Positions 10,426 to 21,086 of a stretch of 64,000 bases of DNA are shown in pieces. The DNA lies in the NCBI GenBank assembly GCA_019671135.1, contig JAHRHY010000015.1, forward strand, positions 744,001 to 808,000, in the 5' to 3' direction. The notes under the pieces were generated by a model. It made no database searches and was not told the origin of the DNA. It saw only the letters and a program-made list of their open reading frames with translations. Origin of the DNA: Linnemannia hyalina. Lineage: Eukaryota; Mortierellomycota; Mortierellomycetes; Mortierellales; Mortierellaceae. How positions within the stretch are numbered: position 1 is the stretch's first letter; the number at the start of each line of letters is the position of its first letter. The position numbers and the translations under genes were made by a program.

Positions 10426-13400
10426 TTAAACAACACGGATGGAGAGGACAGTGGAAACTTCGCGGATGACTCTGCTCAGAACCACCAGCACCGTCACCGT
10501 GACAAGGACAAGGTCCATCATCAACAATGCGCTCGCTTGCAACATAAACCGAGGTGCAAATACCTTCCACACCATCAAGTGTCGCCTGAACATGCCTCCC
10601 GTAAAGAACATGTTCGCCACCAAGACGAGCGACTGGTGCATCATCATCATCAGGCATAGGCGCGTCAACTCGGGGAAGAGGACAACAATGCCCAGCTTGT
10701 TGGCCTTGGGTGGCATCTGCCAAAGGACCACCAGTGGCAACGCCATCGCGCAGAGAATGAACGGTCCCAGGGTGTTGACAATCACCAGAATAGGCGAGAA
10801 AAAGTAGTTGAGTGTCGGCACTCCGATGAATGCAGATAACCACTGGATCGAGGAAAGCGTTGCCTGGTGACCCGTTGCGAAGAAGAACAGGTTGCCCATC
10901 AACGAAAGGACGACTGTTGGCAAGAGCAGGTTCAATGTCGGTGCCTTGGCCTGTTCCGCCTGAGCTGCTGACTGGATCGAAACTGCCGCTGCGATACCAT
11001 CCGAGTTCTCGACAGACGCCTGGGTCTCGGCCTGAATCCTCGCAATCACACCCTGCTGCCAGACCGCAAAATCGGCATCCCTCCAAATATCGACCAGTTC
11101 CACAAGACAAGAAATCTGCGCTAATCCGACCGATAAGACAATCGTCCCCAGAGGTTTCTGCGTCAGGATCACAAATAGGAACATCATCGTCAGCGCCATG
11201 TAGTAGCTGGCTCCGAATGCGTTGGCGTAACCGAGAATGTAAATCTTGCGCTGAGTGGCCGGTGCTGTTGATGACGATCCTGACGGTTTCCTGTTTCCAC
11301 CATCAATGGCCACGGGCTCTTCGACCGTCTGGATGTCCATGCAGAGAGGGTTCGTCCACCAGGCAGCCGGTCCGATGATCAACGCGAACCCGAAGGCAAT
11401 GCGAACCAGGGTCGTCTTGATCCACAAGTACTGTCCTCCAGCCGACATACCACCCAGGAGTGGCTCAAAGGCATTGGCGTTGTTGCCAGTTGTCGCAGCA
11501 CGAGTGCCGTCAGACTTAGATCCCTCAAAGTCGAGGACAGCGTAGAGTGTGCCCAGAATGATGCCAATGCGGAGACCATAATCGACCCAGAGAAGCGCGA
11601 TGCCGTTCATCGACTTGGAGCTGCTGAGAAGTCGTCGGATCAGGTAAGGTGTGATGGCTCCACTTCCCACCAACATCACCAGGGACCATTGAGAGGGCAC
11701 CGACTGTTGGGCCGAAGCATAGAACGTGGGCGAGCACAGATCTCCCTGCTCCTCGCGGCAGACGGTGGAGGTGGATAGGACTCGTGTCATGGTCATAAAC
11801 GACAGTACAAGAATGACAGCCTTGATGCGGGCAGCCTTATCGGGAACACGGAGCGAGAACAAGAGACCGATAACACCGAACGTCTGGAGGAATCCGATAA
11901 TAAACGTGCTCTCATGGACAATGTATGAGTTGGACGCAAAGATGAGGCAGTTCACAAAGATGAACAGGCAGGCCAGGAATCCTGACAATGGAGGCCACCG
12001 GATCAAGCGGAACACGTTCCAGCTCTCCTTCTTGGCGAACGACTTGGCATTCAGGGCAAGGCACAGCAGGAATCCTGCAATCGAAAAGGTCGACATTGAA
12101 AAGATCATAATATCCACCAAGCCGAGGGACGACTCCTGAACGGTCTCGATCTTCAGCAGCAATGGCTTCAAGTGGCGCGCGAGCGCGATACCCAAAAGAG
12201 TGCCTCCTGCCAGGAATCGCTCCAAACTAGGTGGCATCCCTACAGCGCGATAGATAGTGATATGGAGCAAGAGGCAGAAACAGCTGGCCAACAAGACTCC
12301 GCCTCCTGCTGCCATGAGTGGGACGTCAAAGTGGGCCCAGATCCGCTTGCACGAGCTCAACGATGTCCGCAAGTACTCCGAGTACAGCTTCAGGGCCGTG
12401 GCCAAATCCTCCGTCTTTGCCTTGGGATCCTGCCCAAGTTCTCTCATGAACGTCTCGGCACGCTCAAACAGCTCGCCAAACTCCATCTCGACCGCCAGCG
12501 CGATATCCGAAGTCGGGTGCAGCTCCATGTACGACTCAAAGTAGGTAGCTACCTGTGCCGCGTTCAGACGCGTGGCTCTCAACAGATCTCTGATCGCGTT
12601 CTTGGGATCCTTGGCCGAAAGAAACAGCTCGGGAATGACAGATCCCAAGTTGTTGAAAGGGATAGGCAAACCCAAGAGCAACGACAGCGTAGGGACCAAA
12701 TCGATCTGCTGCACAGTCCTGTAGACATTTCCTCCAACGGGCTTGGTGTACCGCAGCGTGTCTCCGAGAGAGAACTGATCCAGCAGACTGGCGTCGATGA
12801 GCTTTCTCTTGGAATAGATAACCATGCCAGCCTCGACCTCATCGTCACTGTCGCCGCCGTGGTCTCCGTGTCCGTTCATTCCATGGTCGCCCATAATCAC
12901 AACCAACGTGTCATCTGAAACGCTCGCGAGGACTTTCTCCAGCTGATCGTTCATTTGCTCCAGCTTCACAGCCATATGAGGGTCGTTTGGTCCATACGTA
13001 TGTCCGCAGTGATCTACACCCAAGAAATGGGCAATCAAAAGATCCCACTTTGAGGGGTCCTCCAACGCAGGTCCGAGAGCCTTGATGACGCCGTTGTCGA
13101 GCGTGTCGAGATCGTGGGTATCCAGCGATGGGAAAGCATGTGAGTTGTTCGTGCTCAGGACACTAGGGAACAGTCCAGTCCAGGTGTCGTCGCCCATGAA
13201 TAATATCCGATCCTGACCCCGCGACGACTCGAATTGAGCCAGCCAGTTGTCCTCCTTGAGAGCCGACGACGCAAAATTAGATCCAGCATCAATAATTGTG
13301 GGAAGAGTGCCCGTCGTCAAAGCCTTGAGCCGCTGAAGAGTAGTTGTTGGAGGATCGGCGACGAATTGATACACGAGCGTGTTATCTGGCTGCTCCTCGA

Positions 13401-14055
13401 GGAGTTTGTGGATGACGGGGAGCTTGTTCAGGTAGTAAGGTTCCTGCTCGTCGTCTGGCAAGTCGTGGTGAGGAACAACAAAACTATCAATGTCAAAGTC
13501 GGATGTTGTTAGAAGCTAATGGCATCGAGAACTTGACATACTGCCCGCTCTATTCACACTGATAGGGAGTGCGCTGGTACGTTCATCGTTAAAACAAAAA
13601 AAGGCTTACTCGAAACGCAAGGCGTCGATGACAATAACGACGGCCTTCTTGTACTGCTGGGGGTACCAGCACCTGTTAGAAGAGTCGAGTCTGTGGTCGG
13701 TAAAGATGGATTCGTCCATGTTGGTGTTGCTGCATTCACTCTTGGAGTCGAGGACAGATCTTGAGAGGAGGAACCCGCGTGTAAAGAGGTAGATGGCTCC
13801 GACATGGACGAGGAAGACCCAGAGAAGCAGCTTTGCGAGTCGTATGCTTGGTGCGCGTTCCTTAGTGGCTGTCTTTTGTGTAGCTGATGCAGAGGCTGGT
13901 CCCTTGGGGCCATTGGGTTTTGCTGTTGTTGTTGCTGTTGCGGTAGTTCTCTGTGAGGTTGTTGTAGCGGTGGTACGCGATCGTAGTGTTGCTGGTGACG
14001 GGATGGCGGATGCCTGTGCCTGTGCCTGGCCCAGGGATGGAGTCCTTTGAGCCAT
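10426..14055 (-). CDS. GPI13: GPI ethanolamine-phosphate transferase 3 (PIG-O/Gpi13)
   Basis: Two exons, 14055-13610 and 13483-10426, close in phase to form VVIVIDALRFDFVVPHHD; 1167 residues. An N-terminal signal-anchor (KLLLWVFLVHVGAIYLF) precedes a lumenal alkaline-phosphatase-like catalytic domain. It shows the metal-binding Asp of VIDALRFD, the nucleophile region TTGTLPTIIDAGSNF, FMGDDTW, FLGVDHCGHTYGP and IMGDHGMNGHGDHGG. About a dozen membrane spans follow to the C-terminus (SRVIREVSTVLSIRVV). The enzyme adds the ethanolamine phosphate to the third mannose of the GPI precursor in the ER, the group later linked to protein. FAVPHHD-type sequence right after LRFDF is typical of PIG-O rather than PIG-N or PIG-G. 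Nothing appears broken. Confidence 0.94.
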
Positions 14056-14316
14056 TTGAGGGCGGAATGGATGAGGAACGGTGAAGTAAGGATGGAATGA
14101 GGAAATAGAGTAACGAAGGAAAGAAAAGAAAGGATAGAAGAAGTGCGAGAATGTAATTCTCAAGGCTACGACAAAACCAAAGATCGACTGAACACGACCA
14201 ACGTGAATACAAAAATAAAAAATTCCTCCCATTTTCTGTAAGCGTGAGTCTAGAAAGACTCTGGTCTCCACAAATTACTTTTGATGAAATTTTATTGGAT
14301 CCTCAAAGATCCTTCT

Positions 14317-17300
14317 TTAGATTCCAAGGATCTGGTTCTTTTCTTTGCCACCCATCGACCGAGAGCCAAGATACAGCGACTCCTTCGAAAAGAAAATGTT
14401 GGGCGACGACGTTGCTCCAGCGCTTGACCCTGGGTTGTCACCGGGTCTCACTGACCGTCCAGGGCCAGCTTTCACCGTCGATGGGGTCCCGATCAGCACG
14501 CTAGACTGGATCAATCGGTAGTCTTCGTCCTCGTCCGACATGGCCTTCCCCATGTAGCTGCCACCCTCTGGCGACTGGACCACACGCGATGTGGCGGTGG
14601 CCGCCATTCGCCTTGACTGGGAGATGGGTGTTATGAACAGCGAACTTTCATGCTCCTTTCGTTTCGACTGTGCCCCATCGAGATTCAGGGTCATCTCCGT
14701 ATCCTCGTCGACATCCATGCCACTGCCAGAGAGTTGTTGGTGATGATGATACGGCTGACCGTCAAAATCAAGCCGCTGTTGCTGGCTGTGGTATGGATTG
14801 AAGGAGTTGTGAGAATGGGCAGAACGAGTAAAGTCGCCATTCAGCCCAAGACCGAATGCCGTCACCGGTGATGCCCTCAGAGGCTGGCCCAAGGTCAAGT
14901 CGTCCATGCATACATCCTGATCCTTTTTCCTCTTGCTGCCACTGAAGGGCACCTCGCCCTTTCTCATCCTCACATATCGTTCTTCAAAGTTCCGTGCTGG
15001 CGCCTGTCTCGGGTCTGCCGCATGGCCTTCTGCCGCAGCGGGAGTCTGGCTCACGCCATTCTCAACAAGTGTCGTTGATCCAATCCCCAGACCTTCAAGA
15101 ACAACTCGCAGAGACTCCTTGCCGTCGGGGACTCGATTGGCAAAGACGACGCGTATACTACGGTAGAGGTACACGTATCCAGGTGCAGGGCAGCAAAACT
15201 GCAGATGGATCGCATAGCGCAGTGTACCACTGCTGCTGACTGTCGACGAGACCGGTCCCATCCCAGCACCAGTCGAGTAGTATTTTTGCCGAAGAAACGT
15301 TTTCGTACCCGAGGGCATATCAGTAAAGTCGTACGGCACCAGGAAGACCTTCACAACCGTCTTGTTGGGATTCTTGATCATGACCTGAACCTGACCACGA
15401 AGAGGAATCCGCATTCCACCAGGCATCCTCGCGAATCGACGAGCGCCTCTGAAGCTGCTGTCCAGATCCAGGTTTCCAACGTACGGCAATATCGGATCAT
15501 CCTGCGCTGTAGGAACAGCGCGCGTCAAACTGTGCGAGAGCGTATTGGGCGCCGATCCATGCGAGCCACTAAGCTGAGCACTGGACGAAAGGAACAGGCT
15601 CAGGTTGGGTGAGCTAGCATATGATCCCATGGGGTGATGGGATGGGCTTGTCGAGACATGTTGACTAAAGGAGAGGTTGGACTTGAATGAATGGGAGAAA
15701 CTGGAGGGACCAGGTTGGGTCGAAAATGTCGGATGTGAATGTTGAGGATGGGTGTTTTGATGATAATAGGGGTGGTGAGATTGGTGATGATGGTGATGTT
15801 GGTGTTGGTGGTGGGTGCTGTGGCTTCCATGCTGATGTTTGTTGGAGGAGCTCTCATAGTCGTAAAAGACGGCGGGGAACTCGAGTTGGACATGCTTGGG
15901 ACATCGGAGCTTTGGTGGGCAATCCTTGTAATCCTGGTTCGCCAGGACACCGATCTGCGCCGTGAATATCAGCGGTTTGGACGGCAAAGTGGACATTCTT
16001 CCAGAGAGGATTGATTCTTCGTAAGAACCGACCAACGATCCGAACAAGTCACCATGTGAGCCAGTCAAGGGATTCAGCGAACTTCTGCGAAGGTAAGAGT
16101 GCCGAGAAGGAGAGTTGGCGGACTGGGCGCGTGAGTCTAGGGTAAAGGAGTGTCGTTGATCCTGAAGAGAGCCCCAGCGGCGGGTCAAGTTGGATGATGG
16201 GCGACTAGAAGAATCCTGGTTGTCATCATCGTCGTCATCGCTATCATTGAAGAACTTTCGGTTGAGCTGAGTTGCTTCGGGGCTCTGAGTTCGCCCTGGA
16301 TCAGGGGAATCGTCGCAATTCATGACAATCGAAAGCCGCGAAGAACGTCTACGCGTGATGACGTGGGCAAGAGGCGAGGTCGATATCGCGTGGCGTGATG
16401 GGTGATAATGCTGTTGAGTATAAGGTGGACTAGGCTGGAAGGCTGCTGGGTACTGCCCATACTGAGGAGCGACTGGTTCCGTACCAGTTGGCGTCTTTTC
16501 AAGTTGAGCTTCTGGTGACAAAGGCGAAGGCCCTTTTCTGTCACTCACACTGTCTCTGCGTGGCACGGGGATGGACAGTGGTGGTGAAGGTGATGGCGGT
16601 GGGAACCGGTAGGCCTGCATTCCTTCCTGGGTGGGTGTTGTGGACCCTGACCGTTCGTCATTCTTTGGCAGCAAGGATTCCTGAAGCACATTGGCACGAG
16701 GCGTTTCCTGCGCTGGATCCTGAGCAGCCGGGCTTGACCGTCCCATCGAAGACGAGATGGATGAGAAGAGGCGGTTGCCATTCTGTTTGAGTGCCTGTAG
16801 TCGGGCACGGAACTGGTCCTCTGGACTGAGGACAGGTGACGAAGACTGTTGAGTCCGTCGATCGATCACTGGTGGTGGATGTGTCGATCCTGCAAGATTG
16901 GCGTCTGGTATTGACGCTGGGCTCTTGGTCGGAAGCCCATTCAAGTTCAGGACGGTCGGTTCGCTGATGGGACTTCGTGCTGGCTCCTGTGCGAGGTCTG
17001 CTTTTACTGGCTGAGCGGCAGAGGTCCATGTCGATTCTTCCTTTTGTTGTCGTTTCGCCAATTTGGCAGCGGCAATGGCAGCACTGGAGGCGCTGGAGAT
17101 CTTGGTCTTCGACGAAGAGGAGTGGCGCTTCTTCTGGACCTTGGTCAAGTCCTGGAAATCCTCCGGTGCAATCCTGCCTCCAACCGACTCATCGTACATG
17201 CCGGTGACTCGAATGCATCCCCATTGCATATGTGAAGCCTCAAAGTTGATTAGCTTTAGAGATGCTGCCTGCACGAACTCGAGCGGCAAAGTCGTCCTGA

Positions 17301-19278
17301 GCGAGGTGGCAAATTCTGTGTAAGGTTCCTCCGACAGATCGACCACGGGTGCATCTCTTGTTGTATCCTGCTCGCCTACGATAGGCTGTGTACAACTGTA
17401 GAGCGTCTTGTCCTGACGACTCTGGGTGATGTCCTCGCGCGCCGAGGTGACAGAGTAGGCGAGATCGTTCTTTGCCAGCTTAGTCTTTTCGTCGAATGAT
17501 GTCAGGCAGTTCTGGAGAGGGAGAGATCGAATCTGGGTATATAGAGACTGCACTAACAGTACGAGATCGGTGGTGTCCTTGAGCTGGGCTGGCGCTGCTG
17601 AGGAGGGAGGACATGCGCATTGGGCGGTCTGTTGATGTTTGGCCTTCGGTGACAAGTATCCGGTGTAAGGACTCGTAATACTGGGTGTCGCAGGACGTCA
17701 GAGAAGCGGTAAATGCATGGTGACGGGAGGATTGAGGAGATGAAAGAATGATAGAAAGGGAGGAGGAAAACGACAGGGGTGGCAATGTAGAAGGAGGTTA
17801 GCAAGGTTGGTACAATACGACAGTAAAAAATAAAAGAAACAAAAAAAAAAGTTGATGGTAATCACGGGCCAAGCTTTCTAGGTCTCAGAAAGAAAGAAAA
17901 AAAAAAAGACTGAACCTTGAATCCCTCACGGAATGACACACGACCCTTACCTTGCCAAATCGGCTGACATTGCATTCGGCGACGATGCTGCTGTTGGGAT
18001 AAACGATATCACCCAGCGCTCCAACAGGATATGTTGAGCAGAGTGCAGGATGTTGACGTGCACAGGTGTGCTGTTCCTCCAGAGATCCATGTCCTGCAAG
18101 ACCGATTCTAGACTTGGCTGCTGTAGCTGTTGTGGTTGCGCTGTTGGCACATTGCAGTTACCACTGGTAGTCGTCATCTCTGCTACTACTGCCGAATTGG
18201 ACGAAGAAGGGTAGCCAGGGACTGCCGGGGTGGGTGTTCTTGCCTTGATGATAATCTGGCCAATCTTGGAGAGGAACTCCATCACGGCGGGGTCAGGACC
18301 ATGTTGGCAGCCGGAGTGAGCTTGACTGTGGCTACGACTGTGGGCGTGACTGTGTGAGGAAGGTCCATGACTGTGCAGATGCGAGTTGCTGGATTGGACT
18401 GTTGGATATGCCTGCTGAAATTGATGGTGAGGAAGTAGGTCCTGATCTTTGGTCGGTGTATCGACGACGGTAGAAGGAACAGTTCCAGAGAAGGCAACGG
18501 AAGGTTGCAGCGCGCTGTAGAAGGCATTAGGGGTCGGCATGATGTCTAAATGTATGCAAGGATATTTTTTTGGTTGTTGGATGCGATTGTGTAAGTGTAC
18601 AAGGGAATAAAAAAAAAGAGCGAAAGAAAGGGAAAAAGGGAAAGAAATAGACCGGTGAGATTTTTTTTTCTTTCGCTTATTTGGATCCCTTATTTTTGCA
18701 AATTCAAACCCCAAGACATGCCCTTGTCTGTAAGGATGGGATGCACCTTTAGAGAAAAAAAAGGAGCCAAAATAACACAAAAACAAACAACATTAAAAAA
18801 AAAAAGTCAAACAATAACAACAAGGCCTAATGCAAATCCTCAAGTGCACCACAAGGGGGAACGAGCAACCGGGGATGGATACATATAGGAAGCACCTTTC
18901 TCCTAGTTGCATGCTAATTCGTTGTATGTTTCGCCGCATACCTTTGGACAACGCAGAGTCAACAAGAGGCTGTTGTTGTTCTTGTTGTTGTTGATGTTGA
19001 TACAACGGCAAGGATTTTTTTGAGTATGTGGAAGTGATGAAACTATTGGCAAGTGAAGTGGTTGAAGTTTTTCGTGCTGCAGGAGAGACGACGGAGTAGT
19101 GAGAATGGGGTAGTGTTGTGGTGTTGGTGGCACTGTTGGTCGCGGGGTTGAGTTCAGAGTTAATAGAAGTATAAGAGGTAAGGGTGGAAGTAGTTAGGTT
19201 ATTATTATTGTTGTTGTTGTTGTTGATAAGGGATGTGTTGCTGCAGGGAGGGGTTCGAGGAGGGGTAGGTACAGGCAT
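14317..19278 (-). CDS. Atos/FAM214-family protein with HORMA-like N-terminal half
   Basis: My model has three exons: 19278-18942, 18545-17951 and 17680-14317, phases closing, 1431 residues. A shorter model starts at the ATG at 18540. The N-terminus is poly-Asn/Gln. The second block (IGQIIIKARTPTP, then ILLERWVISFIP, then LVLLVQSLYTQIRSLPLQN) has the order and spacing of the Atg13-type HORMA fold. A long disordered part includes a His-rich run. The C-terminal part has the conserved Atos segments: GSYEESILSGRMSTLPSKP plus CPKHVQLEFPAVFYDYE (about 852-910) and RFARMPGGMRIPLRGQVQV to LRVVLEGLG (about 1054-1176). Known animal members (ATOSA/ATOSB, fly Atos) act as nuclear transcription regulators; fission yeast members are linked to chromosome segregation. 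KRKKDQD may be a nuclear signal. The role here is inferred. Confidence 0.85.
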
Positions 19279-19602
19279 GGTTGAGTGTAGGAAGAGAAGG
19301 TGAGGGTGAAAAGGGGAGAGACGAGGGGGGGGAAGCAGAGAGGGAAAAAAGAGCGGGAGGAAGAAGGGAGGCTGGTTATGTTAGACCGCCATGGTTGAGC
19401 AAGAGTGGAATGGGAGGAATGTGTGGACAATAAGGGATCCGATGAAGGGCGAAGAAGGAATGGAAGAGAAAGGGGTAATGAAGAGTGGGAGGGGTGGTGC
19501 GAACGTGTGAATGGTGAATGCGGGAAGGGGGGTTAACGAAGAAGACAACAAGAAAGGTCGAAAGGAAACAAAAAAGTGGGAGCACTTTTTCCTTACTGGA
19601 GG

Positions 19603-19641
<39 letters not shown>

Positions 19642-20185
19642 GAAAAGCAGTCATGCTGTCTTCTGGGGAGAAGAGGTGATCGCGTTCAACCCTTGTGAAC
19701 GTTCCTATCCAAGACATATCCATGGAAGACACCGACCGACAGACGACGGCCATTGACTGAGCCTATTTATTCCGAAGGGATCAGAAGGGACATGAATCAC
19801 ATGAACAAGAAAACAGGTATCGGGCACCGTGTCATCCAACATCTCTCTTCCTCTCTTTTTGGTGGCGTGTATTCTCTATCTACAAGTAGCAGCTGGATGT
19901 CAAAATCCATGGCCCAATGCGTTCGTAGGCAGGAGGCAATTGTTTTAAGGACGCTTCTCCTCTTTTTCCGTCCTATCCTTTCGCATTCCCTGAGAACCTA
20001 ATTTTAGCATGCTATTGTTCCTAGCCTGCTGCAAACAAAATACACAAGAAGGCTCCAGGATCCATAAAAACGTGCACTTCATCTCAACCTTTTCTTTGCT
20101 TTACTCCATTTCCATCTTGTTACCTTCTTTCGCCTCTACCTTCCAGACACAACTCCTCAGCATCCTATCCTACTTTTGATCCACA
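19279..20185. promoter_or_regulatory. Divergent intergenic region with a 36-base poly(A)
   Basis: This lies between the Atos gene (-) and the GPI-anchored protein gene (+). Both flanks are pyrimidine-rich in the direction of their gene. A pure A run covers 19603-19638. No gene is supported inside. Confidence 0.5.
19603..19638. repeat. Homopolymer poly(A), 36 bases
   Basis: An uninterrupted A run. No coding sequence ends just upstream and no target-site duplication is evident, so a retro-insertion tail is unlikely. Confidence 0.9.
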
Positions 20186-20935
20186 ATGGTGTCAATAACA
20201 TCCAACACCCACCGATCGCCACTACTCCTCCTCTGCATCCTCCTCCTCGTCGCATGCCTCTTCATATCCGTCGTTCATGGTCAAAACGACGACTCGGGTT
20301 CAGGTTCAGACTTAGACCCCAGCCTTGAAGAACCCGAACAAAATCCCTCCTCACCTTCTACTCTACCTTCTCCTACACCGGACCAACCGCCAGCAGCCAT
20401 TCCACCACCTCCTCCTTCAACTCCTCCTTCAACTCCAGCAACACCACCAACCACCGCACCCGGCACCCCAGCACCCGCATCCTCAGGAACCCCAGGAGCT
20501 CCAGCCCAGCCTCCAAACCCAATCTTCTCCACCTCCGACGCCTGTGTAGCCTGCCAAAAAGAATTCCCTACCATCAGAAGCTGCACCGCCTTGATCCCTC
20601 CCCCAACTGTCAACTTGACCGTCATCACCCAAGTCCTGCCCTTCTACAACTGCCTCTGCAACAACGGCAACCTAGGATCAGAAATCGAAGCCCTGCAAGA
20701 CTGTAGTAATTGTTTCCGTTCCACAGGTCAGAAGGCGTTCTTGAGAGGCGATTTCTATAATGTGACCAACCAGAATGTCAAGGCCATGAAGCAGGTCTGC
20801 GAGGAGACCGTTGGCGGAACCAGAGTGCCGACGAGCAGTAGTGGGACTGGAGCTGGAGTGGGGCTTAGGGACTTGGGGTGGTGCTTTGTTTTGGCTTTTG
20901 TTTCATCGGTATTCCTCGTTCCCGGTGGTCCTTGA
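20186..20935 (+). CDS. Secreted cysteine-rich GPI-anchored protein
   Basis: A single exon of 249 residues. The N-terminus is a clear signal peptide (SPLLLLCILLLVACLFISVVHG, cut before QNDD). A Pro/Ser/Thr-rich stalk of about 85 residues follows, then a compact domain with eight cysteines in the pattern CxxC, C, CxC, CxxC, C (CVACQ, IRSC, YNCLC, CSNC, KQVC). Two N-glycosylation sites, NLT and NVT, lie inside it. A Ser/Gly stretch (SSSGTGAG) and a hydrophobic tail (CFVLAFVSSVFLVPGG) form a GPI-attachment signal. The likely place is the plasma membrane or wall surface. I do not recognise the cysteine domain as a named family. It would be a natural client of the Gpi13 pathway encoded 6 kb away, though that is coincidence of position. 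Confidence 0.85.
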   Translation: MVSITSNTHRSPLLLLCILLLVACLFISVVHGQNDDSGSGSDLDPSLEEPEQNPSSPSTLPSPTPDQPPAAIPPPPPSTPPSTPATPPTTAPGTPAPASSGTPGAPAQPPNPIFSTSDACVACQKEFPTIRSCTALIPPPTVNLTVITQVLPFYNCLCNNGNLGSEIEALQDCSNCFRSTGQKAFLRGDFYNVTNQNVKAMKQVCEETVGGTRVPTSSSGTGAGVGLRDLGWCFVLAFVSSVFLVPGGP

Positions 20936-21086
20936 CCCGGGTTTTTATATATAGCACCATCTTATTGTTCACATTCCATACCAAACGCTCATAGACTTGC
21001 TCAAACGCGAAAATGAATTTTTATTTGGCTTTCTGGATGTCTGTGCATCCGTTTCCCATGAAAAGTCCAAATAGGCTCTTTTCTTT

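Noticed and set aside
10349..11110. 253-codon frame overlapping the 3' end of the Gpi13 gene in another frame
   Set aside because: Gpi13 has a clear membrane-protein frame here; the other frame is its shadow.
17480..17785. Separate small gene upstream of the large Atos exon
   Set aside because: The Atos exons join in phase across 17681-17950, so this frame falls in an intron and out-of-frame exon sequence.
19603..19638. Poly(A) as the tail of a retroposed sequence
   Set aside because: No processed gene copy or target duplication lies beside it; a simple homopolymer is enough.
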